Shown here piece by piece: positions 37,591 through 47,964 of a stretch of 64,000 bases of DNA. The DNA is from Robiginitalea biformata HTCC2501 (GTDB lineage Bacteria > Bacteroidota > Bacteroidia > Flavobacteriales > Flavobacteriaceae). The notes beneath the pieces are model-generated. The model searched no databases. It had not been told where the DNA came from and worked only from the letters and a program-made list of their open reading frames with translations. Positions within the stretch are counted from its first letter, which is position 1, and each line of letters opens with the position of its first letter. The position numbers and the translations under genes are program-made. The DNA lies in NCBI RefSeq assembly GCF_000024125.1, contig NC_013222.1, positions 1,240,001 through 1,304,000 on the forward strand, given 5' to 3'.

Positions 37591-38733
37591 ATGATGATGA
37601 GACTTTTCCGAAATATTCGCCTGCTTGTCCTGGCAGGAGGTTTAATACTTGCCGCCTGCCGCGATGCGGACGGTCCGTCTTCCCACCGCGGAGATGCCCA
37701 GCGGGCGGATCAGGCAGCCGGGGCACAGCTGCCGGAAAAAGCCAGGGCCGGATCCCCGGAGGCGCACCAAAACAGCGTACACCCGGATTCGGTTCCCGAA
37801 GGCATGGTGTATATCCCGTCGGGATCGTTCCTGATGGGTGGAAAATCCGACCAGGCCAGCCCGGATGAATTGCCGCGGCGTTCCGTACAGGTGGCCGGGT
37901 TTTTTATGGACCGCACGGAAGTGACCAACCGGGAATTTGCTGCATTTGTAGATGCCACCGGCTATGAAACTGTTGCGGAAAAGCCCATTGATTGGGAAGC
38001 GATGAAAACCCAGCTGCCCCCCGGCACCCCCAAACCGCCCGATTCCCTGCTCCAGGCGGGTTCCCTGGTATTCCATGCCACCGACCGTCCGGTAGACCTC
38101 CGCGACCTGAGCCAGTGGTGGCACTGGACCCCGGGCGCCAACTGGAAGCACCCGGAGGGCCCGGAAAGCGACCTTGAAGGGCGGATGGACCACCCGGTGG
38201 TACATATTGCCCTGGACGACGCCCTGGCCTATGCCCGATGGGCAGGAAAACGGCTGCCGACTGAAGCGGAGTGGGAATGGGCCTCGATGGGCGGCCTGGA
38301 GGACCCCAAATACCCCTGGGGAAATGCGCCTATTTCGGAATCTGCCGACAAGGCCAATTTCTGGCAGGGGATATTTCCCTATAGCAACGAGCAGGCCGAT
38401 GGCTATCTGCGAACCGCCCCGGTGGGCACTTACCCGGCCAACGGATACGGCCTGGTGGATATGGCCGGGAATGTGTGGGAATGGTGCCAGGATAAATACC
38501 GTTCGGATACCTACCAGCTGGAGACCACCCCCACGGACCGCATGAACCCGCGGGGGCCGGATACTTCTTTCGACCCCAGCGAACCCCTCGCCGAGAAATA
38601 CGTGATCCGCGGGGGCTCTTACCTTTGTAATGACAGTTATTGCAGCGGTTACCGGGTTTCCAGGCGGATGCGCGCCACCCGGGATTCCGCCTTTGGCCAC
38701 ACCGGCTTTCGCTGTGTAAAGGACGCGGAGTAG
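37591..38733 (+). CDS. formylglycine-generating-enzyme (SUMF1) family lipoprotein
   Basis: A 380-residue envelope protein with an FGE fold. It has a lipoprotein signal ending in LAAC (Cys about 24), a spacer, then the FGE domain: VYIPSGSFLMGG, FFMDRTEVTNREFAAFV, LPTEAEWEWASMGG, GLVDMAGNVWEWCQD and VIRGGSYLCNDSYCSGYR. The last motif keeps the two cysteines five residues apart that form the active site of true FGE, so catalysis (oxidation of a sulfatase Cys to formylglycine) is possible. No sulfatase lies in the window. The start may be any of the first three Met codons. Confidence 0.88.
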   Translation: MMMRLFRNIRLLVLAGGLILAACRDADGPSSHRGDAQRADQAAGAQLPEKARAGSPEAHQNSVHPDSVPEGMVYIPSGSFLMGGKSDQASPDELPRRSVQVAGFFMDRTEVTNREFAAFVDATGYETVAEKPIDWEAMKTQLPPGTPKPPDSLLQAGSLVFHATDRPVDLRDLSQWWHWTPGANWKHPEGPESDLEGRMDHPVVHIALDDALAYARWAGKRLPTEAEWEWASMGGLEDPKYPWGNAPISESADKANFWQGIFPYSNEQADGYLRTAPVGTYPANGYGLVDMAGNVWEWCQDKYRSDTYQLETTPTDRMNPRGPDTSFDPSEPLAEKYVIRGGSYLCNDSYCSGYRVSRRMRATRDSAFGHTGFRCVKDAE

Positions 38734-38799
38734 GTAGTTCCGCAGATCCATATCCGTTGCAGGGGGAAGCTAACCGGATGCATCAATGGGGCCACCGGT

Positions 38800-39075
38800 T
38801 CAGGTGCGGACCATGTAGTATTTTTTAATCTGTTTTTTCACATAGAGAAACCGGGCGATCCCGATGGCCAGGAGAATGGGGGAGAGGGATAGCAGGAAGT
38901 AACCGAGCTCGGCGATTTCCTCCAGAACTGTGAGTTTCAGAATGGCCACCCCGGAACTCAGGAATACAATAAATGTCCTGAAATAGGCCAGGAAGGTGCG
39001 TTCGTTGGCCAGGCGGGTCCGTTCTACGGCCAGGTCGTCCGAGCGGCTGAGGTCTAATCGTTTCTTTTTTGCCAT
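38800..39075 (-). CDS. DUF202 (YidH-like) membrane protein
   Basis: A 91-residue protein with the DUF202 core AVERTRLANERTFLAYFRTFIVFL and two membrane spans (about 34-50 and 57-75), ending in a basic tail. Function is unknown for the family. It converges with the FGE-like gene and lies 37 nt downstream of another membrane protein gene on the same strand. Confidence 0.88.
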   Translation of the reverse strand: MAKKKRLDLSRSDDLAVERTRLANERTFLAYFRTFIVFLSSGVAILKLTVLEEIAELGYFLLSLSPILLAIGIARFLYVKKQIKKYYMVRT

Positions 39076-39112
39076 GCTAACGGGATTTGGTTGTCAGCTC
39101 AAAGTTAACAGG

Positions 39113-39634
39113 TTAGGACAATTCCCTGGCAACCCTGCCGGTATTCAACCGGTAAATCAACCCAACCAGCAGTACCACACCGCCCCCCAGGGCCCATGGG
39201 AAGTACGCTTTAAAGCGTTCATTGCGCTCCGGGTCCCTCCAGGCAGTTATTTCGTAGTCGAAGGCCAGGAAATTCGAAAGGACCAGCAACAGGGAAACGG
39301 CCAGGAAGCAGAGGACGACGGTCAGCAACGGTCGGGACCAGTCCCTTCGCCTGAGCATCCCGATGGCGCCGAAAAGCCAGAGCAGGTTCAGGAGGGTGAA
39401 AAGGGCGGCAAACAGCCGCAGGTTCGAATAAAAAACAACCTCCAGCATGTTGTGGGCCGGAAAGGTGGCGCTGTCTACAACGCCCTCCGCATACAGCTTG
39501 AATAGAAGCACATTGGGCAGGATGCTGATAAACAGGAAGAGGGATGACGCCAGTACAAAAAGCCAACCCCAGAACCGGATAAACCGGGACCCGGAGGATC
39601 TTGCCGGAATGTCGCTTTGGGATGTACGCATCAT
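39113..39634 (-). CDS. uncharacterised four-helix membrane protein
   Basis: A 173-residue protein I do not recognise. It has four hydrophobic spans (about 22-48, 74-93, 102-122 and 147-163), with a polar N-terminus and a short periplasmic or cytoplasmic loop after each pair. The motif YAEGVVDSATFPAHNMLEVVFYSNLRLFAALF between spans 1 and 2 may be a family signature; it is described here in parts, TFPAHNMLEV being the most distinctive. It probably forms an operon with the DUF202 gene downstream. Confidence 0.7.
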   Translation of the reverse strand: MMRTSQSDIPARSSGSRFIRFWGWLFVLASSLFLFISILPNVLLFKLYAEGVVDSATFPAHNMLEVVFYSNLRLFAALFTLLNLLWLFGAIGMLRRRDWSRPLLTVVLCFLAVSLLLVLSNFLAFDYEITAWRDPERNERFKAYFPWALGGGVVLLVGLIYRLNTGRVARELS

Positions 39635-39763
39635 AATCGCCCTGCATAATTACTATTTTCCTGTTGAGCGGCACGAGGAGCAGGCTGGAATTAACGTTCC
39701 TTTAAGGTCAAAATAGGATAGAAACCGGGTAAAATCGCTATTTCACGGGAAGGAAGGCCCGCT

Positions 39764-39771
39764 TAGTTTTG
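39764..39771 (+). promoter_or_regulatory. -7 element TAGTTTTG for the microprotein gene
   Basis: Exact TAnnTTTG match 12 nt upstream of the ATG at 39784. With TTTC about 30 nt further up it is a plausible promoter that supports the small gene as real. Confidence 0.5.
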
Positions 39772-39783
39772 CAGAAAAACTAA

Positions 39784-39954
39784 ATGGCTATGTCGAATAT
39801 CAAATGGAATTACTGGATCCCCGTACTGGGCGTGGCGGCCATTTTGCAAAACCATGGATCCTACCTCAACAATCGGGAAGAACGCCTCCTGGTTCTTTTT
39901 CATGTCCTGACCGCCTTCTTTGGCCTGGCAGCCCTGTTCCTGTCGTTTATCTAG
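39784..39954 (+). CDS. 56-residue membrane microprotein
   Basis: A short frame, ATG at 39784 and TAG at 39952-39954, encoding MAMSNIKWNYWIPVLGVAAI and onward to a hydrophobic end, LTAFFGLAALFLSFI. It has two apolar stretches (about residues 8-22 and 35-56) around a polar turn HGSYLNNREER, as in a helical hairpin. Support comes from an exact -7 element just upstream and a membrane-protein composition. The last four bases overlap the end of madM on the opposite strand. Function is unknown. An alternative start is the Met at codon 3. Confidence 0.6.
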   Translation: MAMSNIKWNYWIPVLGVAAILQNHGSYLNNREERLLVLFHVLTAFFGLAALFLSFI

Positions 39955-40694
39955 ACGAAAAGCCGGACCAGCAGATACAATACAGAGGGGCAGAGCAGGC
40001 ACCCGATCCCGGTATAGAACGTAGCGGTAAGCGCTCCGTAGGGTACCAGGCGGGCATCCGTAGCCGCCAGCCCGGCCACCACACCGCTGGTGGTTCCGAT
40101 GAGCCCTCCGAAGACCATGGCCGAATGCGGGTTGTTCAGGCCGATATATCGGGCGATAAAAGGGGTGCCGATAGTGGCCGCCAGGGTTTTGACCACCCCC
40201 GCTGCCACGGAAATGGCGATGACATCCGACGTGGCCCCCAGTGCGGTCCCGGTTACCGGGCCCACAATATACGTGCAGGCGCCGGCGGCGATGGTGGTAA
40301 TATCCACCGGATTGGAATACCCGAGGGCCAGGGCCACCATCGCCCCGGCGACAAATGCGATCAACACGCCGGAGAGCAGCGCAACCACCCCGGCCTTGCC
40401 TGCCTGCTTGATGGTTTCCAGGTCGGCCCCCATTGCAGTGGCTACCACGGCAAAATCCCGGAACATGGAACCCCCGAGGACGGCCATTCCGGCAAACAAC
40501 GGGTGGTCTGCTATCCCGCGCTCCCCTCCCAGGAAGGCCAGTCCCAACCCAATAAGTATAGCCAGGGCGGCCCCGGGCAGCCTGCCCCGGGTCAGGTATC
40601 GGGAAATGGCGTAGGCAGCCCCCATAATCAGGCCCACCACCAGGAAGGCCAGGATCAGGCCGTTCCTCTCAATCAGCGTTTCTACCCCGTCCAT
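39951..40694 (-). CDS. madM: malonate transporter subunit MadM
   Basis: Larger membrane subunit of the MadLM malonate:cation symporter. The protein (247 residues from the ATG at 40694) has about seven to eight membrane spans and the family segments GLGLAFLGGERGIADHP, GGSMFRDFAVVATAMGAD and AAGACTYIVGPVTGTALGA. The frame is open upstream, but the ATG at 40694 overlaps the madL stop (TAATG), giving perfect coupling and the usual length. It is the last gene of the malonate operon. Confidence 0.9.
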   Translation of the reverse strand: MDGVETLIERNGLILAFLVVGLIMGAAYAISRYLTRGRLPGAALAILIGLGLAFLGGERGIADHPLFAGMAVLGGSMFRDFAVVATAMGADLETIKQAGKAGVVALLSGVLIAFVAGAMVALALGYSNPVDITTIAAGACTYIVGPVTGTALGATSDVIAISVAAGVVKTLAATIGTPFIARYIGLNNPHSAMVFGGLIGTTSGVVAGLAATDARLVPYGALTATFYTGIGCLLCPSVLYLLVRLFV

Positions 40695-41073
40695 TATTTC
40701 AGCGGATTTTGGCCGCGATCGGACGGCCGGCCGATGCGCGAAAGCAGAGGTACGAGCAGGAACCCGGCTATGGTGGCGCCGAGGCCGGCGAGTACCGCCA
40801 CCCAACCGCCCCCAAAGGCGGCGTGGACGTTCAGGGTAGCTGCCATGGCAACAATGATGGGGATATACATGGCGCTCCAGAAGGCGATTCCGGATTCGGA
40901 GGTATCGGAAAACCAGCCCCTCCTGCGCAGGTACAGGCTAACGAGCATCAGGAGGAACATCGCAAAGCCCACCCCGCCGATATCCCCGGGGATACCGATC
41001 AACTCGCCCAGGAGCTGGCCGAGGAATTTCCCGGCCAGGAAGCAACCGCACAACAAAGCAACCCCATATATCT

Positions 41074-41077
<4 letters not shown>
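40694..41077 (-). CDS. madL: malonate transporter subunit MadL
   Basis: Small subunit of the MadLM malonate transporter. The 127-residue protein has four membrane spans, starting MKIYGVALLCGCFLAGKFLG and including IGVPG-like IGIPGDIGGVGFAMFLLM, as in characterised MadL. It overlaps the ligase gene upstream by 4 nt (ATGA) and madM downstream by 1 nt. Confidence 0.9.
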
Positions 41078-42579
<1,502 letters not shown>

Positions 42580-42683
42580 GGTCTGGCGGCATTGATGTGG
42601 GTCTAAAGTACTAAATTCCCTGTTGCCGAACCGGCGTTGAACCAACGGGGTTATGCAACCCAAAAATATTAGTACCTTTTAGG

Positions 42684-42708
42684 ACCATAGACCATAGACC
42701 ATAGACCA
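42684..42708 (+). repeat. heptanucleotide tandem repeat abutting a start codon
   Basis: Three perfect copies of ACCATAG (42684-42690, 42691-42697, 42698-42704) plus a partial fourth (ACCA), ending exactly at the ATG at 42709. A near-consensus -7 element, TACCTTTT (42673-42680), lies directly before the array, so copy number would set promoter-to-ATG distance. Confidence 0.9.
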
Positions 42709-44196
42709 ATGAAAACATCTAAAGGGCCCGCCAAAGGCCCGAACACCAACAAAAGGCGCGATTTCCTGAAGAAAAGCGCCCTGGCATCTTCTGTATTTAT
42801 CGTACCCCGCCATGTGCTGGGCGGCCCGGGGTTTATCGCCCCGAGCGACCAACTGAACCTGGCAGCCATCGGTGCAGGGGGCAAGGGACGCAGCGATATT
42901 ATGAACGCATCCGTTGGGGGGCGCGAGCGGGTAGTTGCCCTTTGCGACGTGGATTTCTCCGGCTCGGCGGCCGCCTCGGTGGAATCCTTCCCCAAGGCAA
43001 AGCTCTTCAGCGATTACCGGCGGATGCTGGATAAGAAAAAGAATATCGACGCGGTGACCATCTCCACCCCGGACCATATACATGGACCGGCCGCAAAAGC
43101 GGCCATGGAGCGGGGTATCCACGTGTATGTGCAGAAACCGATGACCCATAACATCCGGGAGGCCCGGATGCTCACCGAGATGGCGCGGGAGAATAAGATC
43201 GTCAGCCAGATGGGGAACCAGGGCGGCTCCAACCCGCTGCTCGGGATGGTCCAGGAGTGGGTGGATTCGGGCCGGCTTGGCAAGATCCACAAGGTGGAAG
43301 TCTGGACCAACCGGCCGGTCTGGCCCCAGGGCTTTGCCATGCCTGCCCCGGACCCTTCTCAAAAGCCCGAGGCTTTGGACTGGGACCTCTGGCTGGGGCC
43401 GGCCCCCGAGACCCCCTATATCCCGAATATCCACCCGTTTAACTGGCGGGGTTGGTGGGATTACGGCACGGGCGCTTTGGGCGACGTGGGTTGCCACCTG
43501 ATCGACATCCCCTTCCGCACCCTGGGCCTGAAATACCCCAAGGATGCAGAATGTAGCGTGGGTACGGTATTTACCCAGATGTGGACCCCGGATTACCACC
43601 CGGAAGGCTGCCCGCCCTCGTCCTTTATTACGTTGCATTTCGACGCCACCGAAAAGACAGGTTCACCTATCGAGATGACCTGGAGCGACGGGGGGATCCG
43701 ACCGTCCCACCCGGAAATCATCCCGGCCGACCAGGACATCGGCGGCCACGGCAGTGCCAACGGCGTACTGATCCACGGAGAGAATGGGATCATCTCCACG
43801 AATATCAACGACAGTTCGCCCCTGATGCCCAAGCTGTACCTGAATGACGGCACGACGGAATTCGGCCCGGAAGTGGAGGAGAACGAAGAGCCGGAATACG
43901 GACACCAGCGCAAGTGGGTGGATGCCTGCAAGGCGGGCTTCGGCAGCGAGGAGCACCTGGCCCTCACCTCGTCCTTTGACTATGCCGGCCCCATGACGGA
44001 AACGGTGCTCATGGGGAACCTGGCTATCCGCAGCTACATGCTCCGGCGGGAGGTGACCGGCGAGAACGGCCGGCCCCGGCAGGAGTTCTACGGACGCAGG
44101 AAACTGCTTTGGGACGGCGAGAATATGAAGATCACCAACCTGGAGGAGGCCAACCAGTTTGTCACCCGTACCTACCGGGAGGGGTGGGAGATGTAG
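42709..44196 (+). CDS. exported Gfo/Idh/MocA-family oxidoreductase
   Basis: A 495-residue NAD(P)-binding protein of the kind common in Bacteroidota sugar catabolism. The N-terminus has a twin-arginine motif (NKRRDFLKKSALASS), so it is probably exported folded by the Tat pathway. The Rossmann motif is LNLAAIGAGGKGRSDI. The usual EKP active-site tripeptide appears as QKP in YVQKPMTHNIREA, a known variant in this branch. A later GTGALGDVGCHLIDIPF carries the conserved His/Asp. The substrate is unknown. It precedes a phytanoyl-CoA-dioxygenase-like gene but is separated from it by 198 nt with repeats. Confidence 0.9.
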   Translation: MKTSKGPAKGPNTNKRRDFLKKSALASSVFIVPRHVLGGPGFIAPSDQLNLAAIGAGGKGRSDIMNASVGGRERVVALCDVDFSGSAAASVESFPKAKLFSDYRRMLDKKKNIDAVTISTPDHIHGPAAKAAMERGIHVYVQKPMTHNIREARMLTEMARENKIVSQMGNQGGSNPLLGMVQEWVDSGRLGKIHKVEVWTNRPVWPQGFAMPAPDPSQKPEALDWDLWLGPAPETPYIPNIHPFNWRGWWDYGTGALGDVGCHLIDIPFRTLGLKYPKDAECSVGTVFTQMWTPDYHPEGCPPSSFITLHFDATEKTGSPIEMTWSDGGIRPSHPEIIPADQDIGGHGSANGVLIHGENGIISTNINDSSPLMPKLYLNDGTTEFGPEVEENEEPEYGHQRKWVDACKAGFGSEEHLALTSSFDYAGPMTETVLMGNLAIRSYMLRREVTGENGRPRQEFYGRRKLLWDGENMKITNLEEANQFVTRTYREGWEM

Positions 44197-44200
44197 GCGA

Positions 44201-44269
44201 TTTGCCAATTTGCCAATTTGCCAATTTGGCAATGAATCAATTTGGAAATGAGTCAATTTGGAAATTTGG
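44201..44269 (+). repeat. octanucleotide tandem repeat with inverted variant
   Basis: Three perfect copies of TTTGCCAA (44201-44224), then TTTGGCAA (44225-44232), then two copies of TTTGGAAA (44241-44248, 44257-44264) spaced by ATGAGTCAA-like sequence. The junction makes a palindrome TTGCCAA-T-TTGGCAA (44218-44232). The array starts 5 nt after the oxidoreductase stop codon. Confidence 0.85.
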
Positions 44270-44394
44270 CTATGGGCAATGCTGCCCCGGGACGGAGGGG
44301 ATTTTCGCAATTAACTTCGTAAAAAAGCATGTAGTTTTAACTTTACCTGTATGTCCAGTCAGGAGCCTTCCAATGGAATTTTATTAAGTAAAAC

Positions 44395-45300
44395 ATGAAG
44401 ACATCACAAACAAGGGACCTCTCCGAAACCCGGGGTTTGGTGGGAGACCTGTTCCCGGAACTACCCGCGGGGGAGGCCTGGGAGCGCTACCGGCTTACGG
44501 ATGCGCAGCTTGCCTTTTTTGAGGAAAACGGCTTTCTGAGCGGGGTAAAGATCCTGGACGACGACCAGGTGGATGCCCTCCGGCTGGAGCTTGAGCAACT
44601 TATGGACCCGGGCCACCCGGGGCATCATCTGTTTTATGAGTTCCATTCGAATGAATCGTCGGATCCGGATACCGTGCTCTTCCATTCCCTGGGGCATTGG
44701 CGCATAACCCCCGGGTTTCACGACGTATTGTGGAACCCCCGGTTTGTGGTCCCTGCCAGCCAGCTGCTGGGCGGCAAAGCTGTCCGATTCTGGCACGACC
44801 AGCTGTTTTGCAAACCCGCCCGGCACGGGGGCGTGGTGGCCTGGCACCAGGACTACAGTTACTGGACCCGCACCACCCCCCTGCAACACCTCACTTGTTG
44901 GGTAGGCCTGGACGATGCCACAGCGGATAACGGGTGCCTGCAATACATCCCCGGCAGCCATAAATGGGACTTGCTGGAAAAGATCGAACTGGCCGGTTCC
45001 ATGGACAGCCTCCGGGACCTGCTGAACCCCGGGCAAATCGCACAATACGAAAACCGGGTGGCAGCGGAGATGCCGGCGGGATACGCCACGTTCCACCACC
45101 CCAAGATGGTCCACGGCTCCTATGAAAACCGATCGGACAAGCCCCGGCGGGCTTTTGTCCTGAACGTCTTTGCCGACGGTACCCGTTCCAATTCCGATGA
45201 GGTTTTACTCAATGGGGTGCCCCCGATTAAAAAAGGGGAACCCATGGGCGGCAGGTTCTTTCCGCTGTTGTTTAAACCACCGGCTGCGCATGGGGAGTAA
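44395..45300 (+). CDS. phytanoyl-CoA dioxygenase (PhyH) family protein
   Basis: Probable Fe(II)/2-oxoglutarate oxygenase. The 301-residue protein has the metal-binding HxD in [11 protein letters not shown] (about residues 151-153) and the distal His in [22 protein letters not shown], with the Arg for 2-oxoglutarate. [13 protein letters not shown] is typical of the family. Substrates in bacteria are varied and cannot be named here. It is a single gene with no close same-strand neighbour. Confidence 0.87.
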   Translation: MKTSQTRDLSETRGLVGDLFPELPAGEAWERYRLTDAQLAFFEENGFLSGVKILDDDQVDALRLELEQLMDPGHPGHHLFYEFHSNESSDPDTVLFHSLGHWRITPGFHDVLWNPRFVVPASQLLGGKAVRFWHDQLFCKPARHGGVVAWHQDYSYWTRTTPLQHLTCWVGLDDATADNGCLQYIPGSHKWDLLEKIELAGSMDSLRDLLNPGQIAQYENRVAAEMPAGYATFHHPKMVHGSYENRSDKPRRAFVLNVFADGTRSNSDEVLLNGVPPIKKGEPMGGRFFPLLFKPPAAHGE

Positions 45301-45354
45301 CCCGGCGTAACGGGATTCGCAAACCGGCCGACCGGCGTTGTTTTGAGAACCGGC

Positions 45355-46581
45355 CTATAAGGCCCGCTTCAAGCCGTCGATAAGCTGAGCGACCTCTTCG
45401 GGGCTCGTGTAGTGCACAAAGGAAAGGCGTATCACCCCCGGGTCGGTTGGAAGTTTCATGTCCTTAAGCGGCCGGACGGCATAGAAGTGTCCCATCCCGG
45501 TCATCAGCTGGTATTTTGTAAGGGCTTCATAAACCTGGCCCACGGTCTTTTCCAGGGGCAGAATGGAGACGATGGGCGCCCGGTCTTCCGGGGTGTTTGG
45601 CCCGACAATCCGGACGTCCTCCCTGCCGGTTAGGAATTCCAACAAGGGTTGCAACAGGCCCTTTTCATGGTCGCGGAACATGCGGTTCAACAGATCCCGG
45701 CGTTTTGGGGGCTCCGCCTCCCCCGGAAAATGATGGGCGTATATGGCATCGAAATAGTCTGCCATACCGGCTGCTGCAGCCACCTGGGCGTGGTCGGGCC
45801 CCGCGGGGGTAATTTTATGGCGGAGGCTGTCTTTCTTAAAAAAGTGCGCCTGGTTCTCCATTTTTTCCAGCAGGTTGCGTTCCACATACATGACCCCCAG
45901 GTGGGGCCCGAAGGTTTTGTAAGCGGAAAACATGTAAATGTCCGCTCCAAGGCCCTTCACATCCGGAATCTCGTGGGGGGCCCAACCAACCCCGTCCACC
46001 ACGGTGCGCACCCCGCGGCTTCGGGCCATTTCGGAGATTTTCCGAACCGGGTTAACATGGCCGATAACATTGGAACAATGCGGGTAGGCTACCATCCGGG
46101 TCTTGTCCGTAAACAAGCGGCTGAGCACCTCCGGGTCGAGGACCCCGGTAACCGGGTCCACATGCCATTCCACAATGTTCAGGCCGCGTTCCCCGAGCCG
46201 TCGCCAGGCGCCGGCATTTGCCTCGTGGTCCTGGCAGGAGACGATGATTTCATCCCCGTCATCCCACAGCGGGCGCAGCGCATTGGCCAACACATAAATG
46301 TTCTGGGTGGTGGAGGGGCCGAAATGGACTTCCAGCGGGTCGGCACCCATATATTCGGCGATCCGCCTGTAGGCCTCGTCCATCAACTGGCCGGCCCGGG
46401 TGGAGGCAGGATAGGGATAGTAGGGCTGTACCTTATTCCCGGTATAGAACCGCGTTAACCGGTCTACCACCTGCCGGCAAGGGTAGGAGCCCCCGGCATT
46501 TTCAAAGAAGGCCCAGCCTTTCAGCCCGGGTTGGGAGAACGCCGGAAATTGGGAGCGGGTAAAATCCAGGTCTAGCGTCAT
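45355..46581 (-). CDS. class V aminotransferase / cysteine-desulfurase-like protein (VC1184 type)
   Basis: PLP-dependent enzyme of the fold shared with NifS/CsdA. The 408-residue protein has FFENAGGSYPCRQVVDRL at the N-terminus, STTQNIYVLANAL, the PLP-contacting DGVGWAPHEIPDVK and the Schiff-base Lys in FSAYKTFGPHLGVMY. The mobile catalytic-Cys loop of true desulfurases is not evident, so desulfurase activity is doubtful. The closest pattern is the VC1184 subfamily of uncharacterised enzymes. It diverges from the esterase gene at 46686. Confidence 0.83.
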   Translation of the reverse strand: MTLDLDFTRSQFPAFSQPGLKGWAFFENAGGSYPCRQVVDRLTRFYTGNKVQPYYPYPASTRAGQLMDEAYRRIAEYMGADPLEVHFGPSTTQNIYVLANALRPLWDDGDEIIVSCQDHEANAGAWRRLGERGLNIVEWHVDPVTGVLDPEVLSRLFTDKTRMVAYPHCSNVIGHVNPVRKISEMARSRGVRTVVDGVGWAPHEIPDVKGLGADIYMFSAYKTFGPHLGVMYVERNLLEKMENQAHFFKKDSLRHKITPAGPDHAQVAAAAGMADYFDAIYAHHFPGEAEPPKRRDLLNRMFRDHEKGLLQPLLEFLTGREDVRIVGPNTPEDRAPIVSILPLEKTVGQVYEALTKYQLMTGMGHFYAVRPLKDMKLPTDPGVIRLSFVHYTSPEEVAQLIDGLKRAL

Positions 46582-46685
46582 GTCTTTCTCTTTGATGATT
46601 CTCCGGGAAGGTATAAAAAGTTTTGGGGAGTGGCCCGGCAGATATACGCTTTGATGCGCATCCGGTTAATCCGTATCTTAACAGG

Positions 46686-47954
46686 ATGAACAAGCTAATA
46701 GAACAAATTATGAAAAGGATAGTAGCATCTGCCAAACGGAAATTCCCGCTTTCTGGTTTGGCTAAAGGGATTTCGCGCAACGGCGTGCTTGCGCTGGCAT
46801 TCCTGATCCCGTTTCTGGCGAGTGGACAGGAGATTTCACAGGCTGCCCCGGTGGTCTCCCCGGAATTGGCTGCAAACAACTCGGTGACTTTCCGGATTTC
46901 GGCACCCCAGGCAGCTGAGGTCCTACTTACCGGGAACTGGATGCCCACAGCCCCTGCGCCCGAGGGCGGCTTTGCCCAGGAAATGACCCCCCTGGAAAAG
47001 GGGCAGGACGGTATTTGGACCGTAACCGTCCCGACCATGGAACCCGAATTGTACGCCTACGCCTTTATGGTGGACGGGGTGCGTACCCTGGACCCGGCCA
47101 ACAAGAACATCGTACGGGACGGCCGCTTCAGCACGGCCAGCGTGCTTTACGTGCCCGGAGAAGCTTCAGACCTTTACTGGGCAAAAACCGGGCCCAAGGG
47201 CAGCGTGAACCAGGTCTGGTATGAGTCGCCCACCCTGGGCCTTACCCGGCGGATGTTTGTTTACACCCCGCCCGGGTATGCGGAAAGCAACGAAAATTTC
47301 CCGGTGCTCTACCTGCTCCACGGCGGCGGGGGCGACGAGGAGGCCTGGTCTACCCTGGGTGCGGCCCAGAACATCCTGGACAACCTGATCAATGCCGGCC
47401 AGGCCGAGCCGATGCTGGTGGTCATGACCAACGGGAACCCGGACCAGGCGGCCGCCTTTACTGTCAGCCCGAAGTTGGATACCGAACCCCAGGGCGCCGG
47501 CGGAATGGCCAATATGCTCTTTGAGAAAAGCCTTGTCAACGACGTGATCCCCTATATCGAAGCGAATTACCAGGTAAAGACCGGTAAAGAAAACCGGGCG
47601 CTGACCGGCCTTTCCATGGGTGGGTTGCAAACGATGAATACCACATTTGAAAACCCGGGGATGTTTGATTACATCGGGGTGATGAGTATGGGGTTTGCCG
47701 ACCTGAGCCGATTCGGGATCGAGATTGACCATTCCAAAAGGGAGCAGCAAATCAAAGCGCTGGCAGCGGCCGAACCGCAATTGTACTGGATTGCCTGCGG
47801 CAAGGACGATTTCCTATATGAAAGCGTGGTGACCATGCGGGAGAAGCTGGACGAACTGGACTTTGATTATGTATACCGCGAAAGCCCCGGGGGCCATACC
47901 TGGACGAATTGGCGAATTTACCTCTCGGAGTTTGCGCCCATGTTGTTTAAGTAA
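46686..47954 (+). CDS. secreted CE1-type esterase with an N-terminal E-set domain
   Basis: Probably removes acetyl or feruloyl esters from polysaccharides. From the ATG at 46686 it has 422 residues: a signal sequence (hydrophobic part about 33-46, ending LASG-QE), an immunoglobulin-like E-set/CBM48 domain (NSVTFRISAPQAAEVLLTGNW) and an alpha/beta-hydrolase domain. That domain has LYLLHGGGGDEEAW, the nucleophile GLSMGG (Ser about 310) and the His in GGHTWTNWR. A second ATG at 46710 (MKRIVAS) gives a more conventional signal peptide and is a real alternative start. The next hydrolase gene follows after 10 nt. Confidence 0.87.
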   Translation: MNKLIEQIMKRIVASAKRKFPLSGLAKGISRNGVLALAFLIPFLASGQEISQAAPVVSPELAANNSVTFRISAPQAAEVLLTGNWMPTAPAPEGGFAQEMTPLEKGQDGIWTVTVPTMEPELYAYAFMVDGVRTLDPANKNIVRDGRFSTASVLYVPGEASDLYWAKTGPKGSVNQVWYESPTLGLTRRMFVYTPPGYAESNENFPVLYLLHGGGGDEEAWSTLGAAQNILDNLINAGQAEPMLVVMTNGNPDQAAAFTVSPKLDTEPQGAGGMANMLFEKSLVNDVIPYIEANYQVKTGKENRALTGLSMGGLQTMNTTFENPGMFDYIGVMSMGFADLSRFGIEIDHSKREQQIKALAAAEPQLYWIACGKDDFLYESVVTMREKLDELDFDYVYRESPGGHTWTNWRIYLSEFAPMLFK

Positions 47955-47964
47955 TCTATAGGTT

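Noticed and set aside
44201..44269. Possible CRISPR array
   Set aside because: Repeat units are 8 nt, directly adjacent and without spacers of constant length; no cas genes are present.
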